A stretch of DNA of 64,000 nucleotides from contig JACPTG010000001.1 of the NCBI GenBank assembly GCA_016192905.1, positions 37,005-101,004 on the forward strand, written 5' to 3'. Within the stretch, counting starts at the first letter, position 1. Each line of letters begins with the position of its first letter. The notes beneath the pieces were generated by a model. The model ran no database searches. It was not told where the DNA came from and saw nothing but the letters and a program-made list of their open reading frames with translations. This document shows positions 15,768-24,985 of the stretch, piece by piece. The stretch comes from Candidatus Woesearchaeota archaeon (GTDB taxonomy: Archaea; Nanobdellota; Nanobdellia; Woesearchaeales; UBA10216). The position numbers were made by a program, and so were the translations under genes.

Positions 15768-15992
15768 ATGGCTGATGCTGTTGTAAGGAAATGGGGGAAC
15801 TCACTGGGTATTGTGCTGCCCAGAGACCTGATTGAGGGTAGGAACATAAAGGAAGGCGACGTGGTATTCCTGCCTGATGTGATAAAGGTATCTGACTTTT
15901 CTGACATTTTCGGCAAGGTAAAAACAGGCGTGAGCGGCCAGAAATTCAAGGATGAAGCGAGGCGAGGATGGAAGGAAAAGCGTTTTTCCTAG
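15768..15992 (+). CDS. vapB: AbrB-type antitoxin of a VapBC pair
   Basis: 74 residues with the AbrB/MazE hairpin (VVRKWGNSLGIVLPRDLIEG, NIKEGDVV), then a toxin-binding tail (FGKVKTGVSGQKFKDEARRG). Shine-Dalgarno AGGAGGC precedes the ATG. It overlaps the PIN toxin gene by 25 bp. Confidence 0.88.
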   Translation: MADAVVRKWGNSLGIVLPRDLIEGRNIKEGDVVFLPDVIKVSDFSDIFGKVKTGVSGQKFKDEARRGWKEKRFS

Positions 15993-16351
15993 ACAGCTAT
16001 GCAATATATGAGATTACAGCCGGAAACCCAAACTACAGGAAATACGCCCAGGGCATAAGGGCCATCACGACAAGGCTGAACCTTATGGAAATCTATTACG
16101 CCCATCTAAGGAAAGGCGCCAGGTATGCTGACGATGCCTATGAAAGGTTCCTTGGGATTTGCAGCGATTTCAGCGACACGGAAATAAAGGAGGCAATGAA
16201 AATCAAAGCGAAACTAAAATCAGAGAATTCAAAGAGCAACATATCCTGCATTGATGCGCTGGGGTATACAATAGCACTTAACAGGAAGCTCCTTTTTCTG
16301 ACAGGAGACAGGGAATTCAGGGGAATGGTTAATGTAGAGTTTGTGGAGTAA
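15968..16351 (+). CDS. vapC: VapC-type PIN-domain toxin
   Basis: 127 residues with PIN acidic positions in FFLDSYAIYEITAG, LNLMEIYYAHL, SCIDALGYTIAL and LTGDREFRGM. The first Asp is followed by Ser instead of Thr/Asn, a tolerated variant. Overlaps its antitoxin gene. A TATA for ileS follows immediately. Confidence 0.88.
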   Translation: MEGKAFFLDSYAIYEITAGNPNYRKYAQGIRAITTRLNLMEIYYAHLRKGARYADDAYERFLGICSDFSDTEIKEAMKIKAKLKSENSKSNISCIDALGYTIALNRKLLFLTGDREFRGMVNVEFVE

Positions 16352-16389
16352 ACAAACTTTTTAAACAGCGGCGGTTCTTCGCACCTGGG

Positions 16390-19300
16390 ATGGCTGCTGA
16401 ACAGTACGACGCAAAGGCAATTGAGCCTGAGATGCTTGAGTTCTGGGAGAGGCACAGGAGCTACAAAAAGGCAGCTGACAGGAATAAGGGCAAGCGGGCT
16501 TTTTACTTCATAGACGGGCCGCCGTACACCAGCGGCTCCATACACATAGGGCATGCATGGAACAAGGCGCTGAAGGACTGCATACTCAGATACAAGCGAA
16601 TGAAGGGCTTTGACGCCTGGAGCCAGCCGGGATTTGACATGCACGGCCTTCCAATAGAAGTGGCTGTTGAGAAGAAGCTGGGCATAAAGGACAAGAAAGA
16701 GATAACCGAGAAGCTGGGCATAAAGAACTTCATAGATGAGTGCGAGAAATTCTCCATGGAGCAGATGCAGCCCATGATAATAGATTTCAAAAGGATGGGC
16801 GTCTGGATGGACTGGGACAACCCCTACATGAGCATAAGGAACGAGTACATAGAAGGGGCATGGTGGGCTCTTTCCCAGGCAAACAAGAATGGATACCTGT
16901 ACGAAGGCAAAAAGAGCATGACGTGGTGCCCGAGGTGCGCAACAGCCCTGGCCAAGCATGAGCTTAACTACAAAAACCTTACAGACAAGTCAGTGTACGT
17001 CAAGCTTCCCTTGAAGGAGCCGGACAAGACCTTCCTGATAATATGGACAACCACGCCCTGGACCCTGCCTTTCAACCTCGCGGTGATGGCGCACCCGGAA
17101 CTGGACTATGTGGTGGCAAAGGTAAAGGAGCTGGGCGAGGACTGGATACTGGCAAAGGGCCTTGCAAAGCAGCTCATGGAGCTGTGCGGCTACACCTACG
17201 AGATAGTTGAGGAGTTCAAAGGCTCATACTTGGAAGGGGCAAAATACATGCCGCCATTCATCAGCGAAATGCCCTATTACTCCAGCGTGGACAGCCCGGC
17301 CGCAAATTCTGTCGTGATGAGCAGCGAATATGTGGATTTGAGCGCAGGCACAGGGCTTGTGCACACAGCCCCTGGCTGCGGGCCTGAGGACTTTGAAATC
17401 GGGAGGAGAAACGGGCTGCCTGCTGTTAATACGCTGGATGAGCATGGAAAATTCCAGGATGCAGGGCCGTTTGAAGGCCTGTACGCCAGGAAGGATGATG
17501 ACAGGATAATTGCCAGCCTCCAGGAAAAAGGGAAGCTCGTAACCACAGCATCGGTAACTCACGAGTACGCATGCTGCTGGCGATGCGAAACGCCGGTCAT
17601 ATACAGGGCAACCATGCAGTGGTTCCTCGCTGTTGAGAAGCTCAAGGAAAAAATGCTCCAGGAGAATGAAAGGGTAAGGTGGGTCCCTGACTGGGCAGGC
17701 AACAGGTGGTTTGAAAGCTGGCTGCAGAACCTCCAGGACTGGTGCATCTCCAGGCAAAGGTTCTGGGGAATACCCCTGCCCATCTGGAAATGCGCTGGCT
17801 GCGCTGAAACAAGAATAGTTGCCAGCCGGAAGGAGCTTCCCATGGAGATAGAAAACCTGCACAGGCCATGGATAGACGAGGTAACCTTCAAATGCAAATG
17901 CGGCGGGGAGATGAAAAGGGTTCAGGACGTGCTGGATGTCTGGCTTGATTCTGGCGCAGCGTCATGGGCGCCATTGAATTACCCGGAAAAGAGGCAACTG
18001 TTTGACAAGCTGTGGCCAGCGGACTTCATACTTGAGGGAAAAGACCAGATAAGGGGCTGGTTCAACAGCATGATATGCCTCTCCATGGTAAGCCACAGGA
18101 AAAACTGCTACAAGGCAGTGTACATGCACGGCTTTGTAAATGACGCGCTGGGCAGGAAAATGTCCAAGTCGCTGAAAAACACGATATCACCCTATGAAGT
18201 CATTGACAGCTACGGCGCAGACACGCTAAGGTACTACAGCATCGGGGGGGCGAAGCCTGGCTTTGACCTCAACTACAATTTTGAGGACATGAAGCTGAAA
18301 AACAAGAACCTGGGCGTATACTGGAACATACACCGCTTCCTGATTGAGCTCTCTGAAACAGCTGACATTGAAGGAGACAAGGAGCTGGCGGTTGAAGAAA
18401 GATACATGCTGTCAAAACTCCACAGCACAATAAAGAAGGCGAGCAGCCTGTTTGAGGAATACAACATAAATGAAACGCCCTGGGCTGTCGAAGAACTCCT
18501 TCTTGAGCTCAGCAGGACATACATACAGCTTACAAGGGAAAAATCAGTTGGAAGTGACGTTGAAAGGAACACTGTCCTGCACACAGCCTTCACAGTCTTC
18601 CTCGAAGGCCTCAAGATGCTGGCACCAATTGCGCCTTTCATCGCAGAAAAAATGTACCAGAACCTAAGGAAGCCATTCAGCCTGCCTGAGGAAAGCATAC
18701 ACCTGTATGAATGGCCGGGCCACGACCAGGAGTTGATAGATGAAGAACTGGAGCAGGAATTTGCTGCGGCAAAGAGCGCGCTGCAGGCACTCCTGGCTGC
18801 GCGGGAGAAGGCAAAGCTTGGAATCAGGTGGCCGCTTGCAGAGGCAACGCTTGTCACGGGCAAGATAAGGAACCAGGAAATACTTGAGGCAATAAAAAGG
18901 CAGGCAAACATAAAGCAGATAAAAACCGAGCCAACCTTCAGCAAGGCCAAGCCAACAGTGCAGGCAGACTATGAGAAACTGGTGCCCCACTTCGGGCAGA
19001 AATCAACCAGGATAATAGCAGCGCTTGCGATGACAGCGCCGGACACAGTGCTAAGGTACTTAGAAAGGGACGGACAATTCGTTCTGAACTTGGATGATGA
19101 CAAGATAACCCTAACGCAGGAGCACCTGACCGTGGGAAAGCAGGCGCCATACGGATACGAGTTTGTGCCTTTCGACTCAGGCGAAGCATACCTGAACATA
19201 GTAACCACTCCTGAGCTTGAGGCAGAGGGATACGCAAGGGAGCTAATGCGAAGGATACAGAACATGAGAAAGCAGGCAGGGCTGAAAAGAAGCCAGCAGA

Positions 19301-19494
19301 TAACCCTATACATAAAGGCAGGAACAGTCCTTACCGAGATGCTCACTGCCTTCCAGGACGCCATAGCCAACAGGGTAGGCGCGGCAGAACTGCAAATATC
19401 CCCAGCAGAGCCTGACACAAGCTTCCAGCACACAAGCAGGGAAAAGATAAGGGAACAGGAAGCCACAGTGCACTTCAGGCTGTTCCAAAAATGA
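16390..19494 (+). CDS. ileS: Isoleucyl-tRNA synthetase
   Basis: Class I synthetase that charges tRNA-Ile and edits Val-tRNA-Ile. The HIGH motif is at residues 52-55 (SIHIGHAWNK) and KMSKS at 590-594. The CP1 editing domain lies between (TTPWTLPFNLAVMAHPEL), with zinc-type Cys pairs in the 470-510 region (CAGC, CKC). Length 1034 is normal for archaea. The TATA box CTTTTTAAAC is about 30 bp upstream. Its TGA overlaps the next ATG. Confidence 0.97.
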   Translation: MAAEQYDAKAIEPEMLEFWERHRSYKKAADRNKGKRAFYFIDGPPYTSGSIHIGHAWNKALKDCILRYKRMKGFDAWSQPGFDMHGLPIEVAVEKKLGIKDKKEITEKLGIKNFIDECEKFSMEQMQPMIIDFKRMGVWMDWDNPYMSIRNEYIEGAWWALSQANKNGYLYEGKKSMTWCPRCATALAKHELNYKNLTDKSVYVKLPLKEPDKTFLIIWTTTPWTLPFNLAVMAHPELDYVVAKVKELGEDWILAKGLAKQLMELCGYTYEIVEEFKGSYLEGAKYMPPFISEMPYYSSVDSPAANSVVMSSEYVDLSAGTGLVHTAPGCGPEDFEIGRRNGLPAVNTLDEHGKFQDAGPFEGLYARKDDDRIIASLQEKGKLVTTASVTHEYACCWRCETPVIYRATMQWFLAVEKLKEKMLQENERVRWVPDWAGNRWFESWLQNLQDWCISRQRFWGIPLPIWKCAGCAETRIVASRKELPMEIENLHRPWIDEVTFKCKCGGEMKRVQDVLDVWLDSGAASWAPLNYPEKRQLFDKLWPADFILEGKDQIRGWFNSMICLSMVSHRKNCYKAVYMHGFVNDALGRKMSKSLKNTISPYEVIDSYGADTLRYYSIGGAKPGFDLNYNFEDMKLKNKNLGVYWNIHRFLIELSETADIEGDKELAVEERYMLSKLHSTIKKASSLFEEYNINETPWAVEELLLELSRTYIQLTREKSVGSDVERNTVLHTAFTVFLEGLKMLAPIAPFIAEKMYQNLRKPFSLPEESIHLYEWPGHDQELIDEELEQEFAAAKSALQALLAAREKAKLGIRWPLAEATLVTGKIRNQEILEAIKRQANIKQIKTEPTFSKAKPTVQADYEKLVPHFGQKSTRIIAALAMTAPDTVLRYLERDGQFVLNLDDDKITLTQEHLTVGKQAPYGYEFVPFDSGEAYLNIVTTPELEAEGYARELMRRIQNMRKQAGLKRSQQITLYIKAGTVLTEMLTAFQDAIANRVGAAELQISPAEPDTSFQHTSREKIREQEATVHFRLFQK

Positions 19495-19967
19495 ACCTTG
19501 ACCTCCTTATGGAGAATAGTGACTGTATTCTTCTTCCAGAGGCCGCCAGCAGGCTTGGCGAATGGCAGTCTGTTGATGAAAAGCTGACAGTCGCCCAGGC
19601 AACAGGAAACCACTCAAAGCTCATTCCTGCCTTCAAGGACTATTCTGCGCTTGGGAGTGAAGCAGGCAGGGATGTTGGCAGCACATGTTCTACCGTTTAC
19701 TCAGGTAGCGGATACATTTGCGGATTCTCGACTCTAATCTTGCTCAGCTTATTCTCGTTTCAGGATGCTGAAAGCCTAGTCACCGCAACGCTGCCCACAT
19801 ATGCCATGGGTGTAGCCTTCGCAGCAGCGGCAAGATACAGCAGGGTAAGGTGGGCAGGGCATTATGAGCCGCTGATTGACAAACTCAGGAGCAACGCAGC
19901 CCGGACTATACAGGCAATTGCAATGGCCGGGGCAAGCAAGTATTGTTTGCCGGCCGGCAGGGTGTGA
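19491..19967 (+). CDS. Membrane protein of unknown function coupled to ileS
   Basis: 158 residues starting in an ATGA overlap with ileS. It has polar Cys-containing stretches and a hydrophobic segment (YICGFSTLILLSLFSFQ) plus a weaker one (LPTYAMGVAFAAAARYS). No family recognised. Coupling to ileS is probably a transcription arrangement and not a functional link. Confidence 0.55.
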   Translation: MNLDLLMENSDCILLPEAASRLGEWQSVDEKLTVAQATGNHSKLIPAFKDYSALGSEAGRDVGSTCSTVYSGSGYICGFSTLILLSLFSFQDAESLVTATLPTYAMGVAFAAAARYSRVRWAGHYEPLIDKLRSNAARTIQAIAMAGASKYCLPAGRV

Positions 19968-20009
19968 AAACCGCGATAAATATTTAAACAGCGTAACCCT
20001 GTATCTTAG

Positions 20010-20351
20010 TGTGAAAAAGCCTGAACAAAAAAGCAAGTTTCTCAGTTTGCAGCAGATAGAGGTATAGGAATGAGGATATTAATAGGGGGCTGCTTAACAA
20101 GATAATCAAGCATGACCTGCAGATTAGCAGGGAAGAGTTTATCAGCCACGTTAAATGAATATGAGATGCTTGCAACAGAGCTTGAAGATGATACCCTTGG
20201 AATGGGCGGCGATGCCCTAAGGCTTCAGGTTCAATACGACAGCTTTGTAAATGCAGCAATGAACATTCTCAAAGACTATACAACGCCATTAACCGCTTAT
20301 CTGGTTGCGGGAAAACTTGCAGACCGGCTGCTGCCAAGGGTTGGTAGTTAA
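20010..20351 (+). pseudogene. Broken gene, probably two frameshifts
   Basis: A TATA box (ATATTTAAAC, about 19979-19988) points to a GTG at 20010, but that frame stops after 18 codons (KKPEQKSKFLSLQQIEV). Protein-like sequence continues in a second frame (RNEDINRGLLNKIIKHDLQ, 20062-20155) and then a third (NEYEMLATELEDDTLGMGGD to the stop at 20351). The third part is open from an ATG at 20112 and would give 79 residues. Either a decayed gene or sequence errors; no family recognised. Confidence 0.45.
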
Positions 20352-20368
20352 TGGTTGGTGGTTTAGGT

Positions 20369-21301
20369 TCAACGGCTCACCGCATACACTATTGTCTTAT
20401 ACAGAGAAGTTGGCCTGAGCTTCATCTTGAACTTAAGAAGCGCCTTTGAGCTTCCGCCAAAATCAACAAGCCTGTAGCCCGCTGCCTTCAGCATAACAAG
20501 GTCTTCCATGCTGGCAACCTCTGCCAGGCCATCAAACCTGTAGCTGCATACGCCAATCGCCGAGTAATAGCCCCTGTCGGAGTTGGGAATATCCCATCCG
20601 GCAGTAATGGAAGAAGGAACCCCATCAACCACAAGGGTCTTGGCATGGGCAACCCCTGCAAAGCCAGCGTCAATCAGCCTGTAATATGGCTCGACATAGG
20701 CGAAGTTGGAATCCTCCCTATTGGCCCCATCAGAATTATTCCTCCTTCCCGCAGCCCACTCCGCAACAACCTGCCTCAGGGCGTCCTTTGGCAGCGAGGA
20801 ACTGTCAACAACCTGCACAGAATGCTGCCTGTAAAACCTGTTTTTGATGTTCCTGATGTCCTTCCACCGCTCGCCCTGAAGAACGTCACCATCCCATTCT
20901 GCCAAATTGAATTCAGGCCAATGGAAGACGCATCGCGGAGGCAAATCCCTGAAACCCGCTGACCTGAACAGCGGAAGCGACTGCTTCCTGAGCGCAAGAA
21001 CCTGCTCAACCACGAATTTTCTGCAGCCAAGCGAATCAAAGCAGAGCCTGGCTGCCTCAACAGTAAGCCTGGCGTGTTCACTGGCCGGGGCAAGGGGCAG
21101 TGATATGAGCATAACTTCAGCCACCCTGGGCCTGTAAGCGGCAAGAAGGCCATATTCGCCTGACTTAATGTACAGGCTGACGCCGCCAAGCTCAGTCCTT
21201 GAAAGGAAATATGCAAAATTATGCTCAGGGGCAGAGCCGTAAGAGCCTATGCACCGCTTAACCTCGCCAGCACTGGATTGAACATCGGTAACAAGCTCCA
21301 T
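20369..21301 (-). CDS. DUF2156/GNAT-like protein (lysyl-lipid synthase C-terminal-domain type), second copy
   Basis: 310 residues arranged as two GNAT-like halves, with WKDIRNIKNRFYRQHSVQV in the centre and YRLVDFGGSSKALLKFKMKL near the end, resembling the DUF2156 domain of phosphatidylglycerol lysyltransferases and FemX-like proteins. Such enzymes transfer amino acids from aminoacyl-tRNA to lipids or other acceptors. It lies 3 bp after a paralogous gene in an operon with agmatinase. The acceptor is unknown. Confidence 0.65.
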   Translation of the reverse strand: MELVTDVQSSAGEVKRCIGSYGSAPEHNFAYFLSRTELGGVSLYIKSGEYGLLAAYRPRVAEVMLISLPLAPASEHARLTVEAARLCFDSLGCRKFVVEQVLALRKQSLPLFRSAGFRDLPPRCVFHWPEFNLAEWDGDVLQGERWKDIRNIKNRFYRQHSVQVVDSSSLPKDALRQVVAEWAAGRRNNSDGANREDSNFAYVEPYYRLIDAGFAGVAHAKTLVVDGVPSSITAGWDIPNSDRGYYSAIGVCSYRFDGLAEVASMEDLVMLKAAGYRLVDFGGSSKALLKFKMKLRPTSLYKTIVYAVSR

Positions 21302-21304
21302 TAA

Positions 21305-22207
21305 TCACTGCCTCCTGTACACAGAATAGCTCCTGATGAGCTTTGCAGGATGCCAGGCCATCTTAGCGCGCTTAAGATAATCCACGCCCATGTCCTCCTG
21401 GACATTCACCCATTGATAACTCTGCCAAAACCTCTTCACGAACTCTGTGAATACGAACTCTGGCAGACCCCTGAAAGAAAGATTGGTCTTCTCAACCATC
21501 GCGCAGCACATTGAAGGGGTAACCTCATAGCCAAATGTAAAGGCCTGAAGCTCGCCATCCAGCAGCACTGCCATGCCCTTCAGACCAATGGCTTCTGCAA
21601 GAGATATGGCGCTGCGGGCAATCTCAGCCTCCAGCCTGAGCTGGAACAGGACAGAATCATCAACAACAGACTCCTTCTCCTGCTGCCATCTCTGGAGAAG
21701 GCGCAGTGCAGATGCAGAGTGCCTGGAGGAAAATTCCTCAACCACAGGCCTGTGGGCGGAAAGGAAGGCATTTACAAGGTTTCTCTTTTTCCTGAATGCA
21801 TGGCCGGCAAGGGAAACAAGGTCAGAAGGCCTGTAAAGGTACTCCTGCGACTGGCTGACAACCCCAAATCCTGCTGAGGAATAAGCCCCTGCAAGCTCCT
21901 CAGGAAGGTAAAGCAGGGCTGACCGGCCAGTGTTAATGCCATCAAGATATGCGAAGCACGCCTTCAATGCAGCGCTGAGCCTCGCCTGGGAAACCATAAC
22001 CGGGCCCCAAAGGACTTTTGAGCCTGCAAAATCCGCAAAAAGGCAAAACCCGTCCTCAACGCCTGCCCACTGAAGATTAATGACGTCCTTCCAGATGAAA
22101 AGCATCTCAAAGCACTGGTCAGACAGGGGAAACTTGAGCTCTGAATAAGCGGAGTCGAACATAGGCTTGTCCTGAAGCCTTAAGGGCGCTGGGGAAAACT
22201 CACTCAT
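21305..22207 (-). CDS. DUF2156 family protein, first copy
   Basis: 300 residues with stronger DUF2156 features: AFRKKRNLVNAFL, QLRLEAEIARSAISLAEAIG, LDGELQAFTFGYEV and NVQEDMGVDYLKRAKMAWHP followed by KLIRSYSVYRR. It overlaps the agmatinase gene by 4 bp (ATGA), so translation is coupled. Together with its neighbour it suggests an amino-acid or polyamine conjugation step; that is inference. Confidence 0.78.
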   Translation of the reverse strand: MSEFSPAPLRLQDKPMFDSAYSELKFPLSDQCFEMLFIWKDVINLQWAGVEDGFCLFADFAGSKVLWGPVMVSQARLSAALKACFAYLDGINTGRSALLYLPEELAGAYSSAGFGVVSQSQEYLYRPSDLVSLAGHAFRKKRNLVNAFLSAHRPVVEEFSSRHSASALRLLQRWQQEKESVVDDSVLFQLRLEAEIARSAISLAEAIGLKGMAVLLDGELQAFTFGYEVTPSMCCAMVEKTNLSFRGLPEFVFTEFVKRFWQSYQWVNVQEDMGVDYLKRAKMAWHPAKLIRSYSVYRRQ

Positions 22208-23073
22208 CTTGCGAACATTCCAATCATCTTGTAGGCCAGCTTGGCCGCTGAGTAATCAGCTGAAACATTTCCAGCCTGCGGCGAAAGCTCAACCAGGTCA
22301 AAACCAACGACTTTCCTCCTTTCGGAAAGCCGCTTCAGGAACGCGAGCGCCTGATACCAGTGCATTCCCCCGGGCTCAGGAGTGCCCGTAGCCGGAAAAA
22401 GCGACGGGTCCATGGCATCAATGTCAAATGTGACGAACACAGTATCCGAAAGCGCATCTATGGCCTCATCCATCCAATTATGACCCACCTGCATGTCAGC
22501 GGCGTAAATCACCGTGTGACCTGATTTCCGGATAAACTCCGCCTCCTCCTGGCCAAGGCTCCGGATGCCCACCTGAACAATCGGGCATATCTCGCTGATG
22601 CGCCTGGCAACGCAGCCATGGTCAAACCTGCTTCCGCCATTCTCGTCCCTCAAATCCCCATGCGCGTCAATGTGAAGCACAGAAAGCCCTGGATGCTGCT
22701 CTGCATGGGCCCTTGCAGAGCCAAAACTCAGGGAATGCTCCCCTCCGAGCAGGACCACGAACTTGCCGTCAGAAACAAGTGCTGAAACAGCCTCATAAAC
22801 CCTATGGCACATCTTCTCAGGGTCAACCAGGATATCAAGCTCGTCAAGCGTGCAAATCCCAACCCCGGAAAAGTTCCTTCCAGACTCTGCATCATACAGC
22901 TCCATGTTCCTTGAGGCCGCAATAATTGCATACGGCCCCTCACGGGCACCGCTCCGGTAAGTTGTGGAAGCGTCATAAGGCACAGGAAGAATCACAACCT
23001 TAGACCTGCCGTAGGCTGACAACTCGCGGGGAATTGCCCCAAAGTTAAAGGGCGACGAAAAGTGAGGCTCCAT
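22204..23073 (-). CDS. speB: Agmatinase/ureohydrolase
   Basis: Hydrolyses agmatine to putrescine and urea using two Mn ions. Ligand motifs are present: LGGEHS, HIDAHGDLRD, HGCVARR and FDIDAMDPSLFPATGTPEP. From the ATG at 23073 (TATA TTTATTTATA about 25 bp upstream) it has 289 residues, the usual size. The next upstream gene on the same strand is the pyruvoyl decarboxylase, so arginine to agmatine to putrescine is a likely route. Confidence 0.92.
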   Translation of the reverse strand: MEPHFSSPFNFGAIPRELSAYGRSKVVILPVPYDASTTYRSGAREGPYAIIAASRNMELYDAESGRNFSGVGICTLDELDILVDPEKMCHRVYEAVSALVSDGKFVVLLGGEHSLSFGSARAHAEQHPGLSVLHIDAHGDLRDENGGSRFDHGCVARRISEICPIVQVGIRSLGQEEAEFIRKSGHTVIYAADMQVGHNWMDEAIDALSDTVFVTFDIDAMDPSLFPATGTPEPGGMHWYQALAFLKRLSERRKVVGFDLVELSPQAGNVSADYSAAKLAYKMIGMFAR

Positions 23074-23118
23074 GCGAGGCAGAGGAAAACGGTGGTATAA
23101 ATAAATTTGCAAGCATCC

Positions 23119-23643
23119 CTATTCGCTGGCCTTCAGGCGGTCGCTGTCCATCACGCTGTCAAGGAGCTCCATATCCTTGGGGAACTCCTTGCCCCTGTGA
23201 AGCACACGCCTGTTGAAATTGCCTATTCCGAACGCCTTCACAAGGTACTCAACAGTCTTGTTAATGTCAAATTCCTTGCAGGAGTAGATGTCGCAGGTCA
23301 GGAAACGCTTATCAGGGTACGTGTGGATGCTGATGTGGGACTCTGCGATAATCACAACGCCGCTTATGCCGCGGTCCTCAGGCTTGTCCTTCCCGTCGTA
23401 ATAAAGAATGAAGGGAGGCATTATCTTGGTCATGCCAATCATGGCTGGAAGAGTGTCAAGGAATCCGTAGATAAAGGCCATGTTATCAAGCTTCTGCGCA
23501 TCGCACTCATATCCGTCAAGGATAAGGTGCGGGCCGAACCCAAACTTCACGCCGTTCCTTCCCTTCCTAACCTGCTTTTCAGAAATGGCGTCGTCGGATC
23601 GCACTAATGGCCTGTCAGAAGACACTTCCTCAGTTTCGGGCAT
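23119..23643 (-). CDS. speD: Pyruvoyl-dependent AdoMet/arginine decarboxylase
   Basis: The proenzyme self-cleaves at the Glu-Ser bond in IIAESHISIHTYPDKR to form the pyruvoyl group; the later Cys in LTCDIYSC matches the catalytic Cys. In some archaea this family decarboxylates arginine instead of AdoMet, and adjacency to agmatinase without spermidine synthase in the window makes that activity plausible. 174 residues is slightly long because of a polar N-terminal extension. A GGTGAT Shine-Dalgarno precedes the ATG. Confidence 0.88.
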   Translation of the reverse strand: MPETEEVSSDRPLVRSDDAISEKQVRKGRNGVKFGFGPHLILDGYECDAQKLDNMAFIYGFLDTLPAMIGMTKIMPPFILYYDGKDKPEDRGISGVVIIAESHISIHTYPDKRFLTCDIYSCKEFDINKTVEYLVKAFGIGNFNRRVLHRGKEFPKDMELLDSVMDSDRLKASE

Positions 23644-23772
23644 CTGTTAATTATCACCTAATTGTTTTTACTTATCCACCACCTATTTAAACTTTTCTAT
23701 TTTAAAAATTTCTCCGACGAGAAAATTCAAAAACGTCAAATTTATATTAAGCTATTACAAAAAACTTCAAGC

Positions 23773-24231
23773 ATGAAAGTCTCCAGGGATGCGCCACTTG
23801 CCGAAATCACGCTGAGAAAGTATGAGCGGCCGGGAACAATGGGCGAGCGTGAGCTTGTAAAGAAGCTCTGCCTCACAATCGGGCTGCTCCAGCCAGGCGA
23901 CTCAAGGGATGTGATTGTTGACGTCCTCCATGTGCTGCTGAAGGGCAAACAACAGAAAAAACTCCTCACCTGCCCTGAGCTTGAGAAGAAGGTGATTGCC
24001 AACAGGAGAGGCCACAGGCTCCAGATGCTCGGCATAGCGTCATCAAACATCCGCAGGCAGCTAAAGCGCCTCAAGGACCTGCTCATAGTGGAAAAGGTCA
24101 GGAACAAGTACAGGATAACAGAATTCCTAAGCATTGGGGAAGTGTACGACTCCAAGCTGGAGAAATTTGTCCTCCAGAGCATAATCACAAGGGCAAAGGA
24201 GTACATGCAGCAGGTTGATGAGAAGTTCTGA
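23773..24231 (+). CDS. Putative winged-helix regulator
   Basis: From the ATG at 23773 (TATA TTTATATTAA about 27 bp upstream) the protein has 152 residues. It looks like a helical N-terminal part (GERELVKKLCLTIGLLQPGD) followed by a winged-helix unit (IASSNIRRQLKRLKDLLIV, KVRNKYRITEF). It is divergent from the decarboxylase gene and could regulate it. The longer frame from 23662 is rejected by the promoter position. Confidence 0.62.
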   Translation: MKVSRDAPLAEITLRKYERPGTMGERELVKKLCLTIGLLQPGDSRDVIVDVLHVLLKGKQQKKLLTCPELEKKVIANRRGHRLQMLGIASSNIRRQLKRLKDLLIVEKVRNKYRITEFLSIGEVYDSKLEKFVLQSIITRAKEYMQQVDEKF

Positions 24232-24762
24232 TTAAGCGAGCTTGACGCCCTTTAGATCCATGGCGTCGAATATGCCTAAAGCCGGCTTGGCCCATACCCC
24301 TGGGTCAGGGTCCCTGGCGCTGGCCAGGGTTCCAGCATAAACCACGCGCGGCAAAGCAATGGTTGCGACATCTGAATTAGCAGGCCTTAAAACCACAACA
24401 TTAACCGAATTGCCCTCAAGAGCGGTCCTATAAATAAAGCCGTCATAGGAAAATTCCGCGAGTTCCTGCCTGCCAAGTCCTGTAACAGGGCTTCCAGACT
24501 CGTTGACAATCCTTACAGAAGCGTACCTTGGCGTAGCAGGGGTTATCTCAACGTAGTTCTGCCTGTTCGCGTTAAGGTAGTAATCGGCCATAATTCTGGA
24601 AATGCCGCTGACAAAGCCTGCCTCCAAAATCCGCTCCGGCGATGGCATGTCAACCATCCGAAGCGCCATCCCTCCCTGGGCCAGGAAATCCTTAGCTAAG
24701 ACAGGAAAGAGAAAGTCCAGCATTGCAGCCTGCTCTTCCTGGGAAAGATTCAGTACCCCCAT
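24232..24762 (-). CDS. Unknown protein
   Basis: 176 residues, no signal peptide, mixed helix and strand. A beta-rich middle (YVEITPATPRYASVRIVNES, LAEFSYDGFIYRTALEG) may be an Ig-like or OB-like domain. It ends one base after the convergent regulator gene and probably shares a transcript with the larger unknown gene upstream. No family recognised. Confidence 0.6.
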   Translation of the reverse strand: MGVLNLSQEEQAAMLDFLFPVLAKDFLAQGGMALRMVDMPSPERILEAGFVSGISRIMADYYLNANRQNYVEITPATPRYASVRIVNESGSPVTGLGRQELAEFSYDGFIYRTALEGNSVNVVVLRPANSDVATIALPRVVYAGTLASARDPDPGVWAKPALGIFDAMDLKGVKLA

Positions 24763-24985
24763 AGACTGATTTCCACTCCTCCCTGGTTCCCCTTCTTATC
24801 CTTAATCCACCTACATCAACAGGGCCATCAAGGACTGACCTCTGCTTGAAAACTCCTTCATCCCTGTCCCACTTCCAATCCTGCACTATACGCCACAGCG
24901 ACATAAGACAGCGAATCCCTATCCTGTTATAAAGCTTTTTCAGGAAAACTCTAATCCCTGCTGCGAAGAGTTGAAAACCTGCCAT
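24692..24985 (-). CDS. Possible small protein or shifted C-terminal part of the upstream gene
   Basis: The 190 bp between the two neighbouring unknown genes are open in one frame that begins inside the upstream gene. From the ATG at 24985 it gives 97 residues, first hydrophobic/basic (GFQLFAAGIRVFLKKLYNRI), then acidic and Trp-rich (SLWRIVQDWKWDRDEGVF). It could be a separate gene or the true C-terminus of the upstream protein after a frameshift. Evidence is weak. Confidence 0.35.
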   Translation of the reverse strand: MAGFQLFAAGIRVFLKKLYNRIGIRCLMSLWRIVQDWKWDRDEGVFKQRSVLDGPVDVGGLRIRRGTREEWKSVYGGTESFPGRAGCNAGLSLSCLS

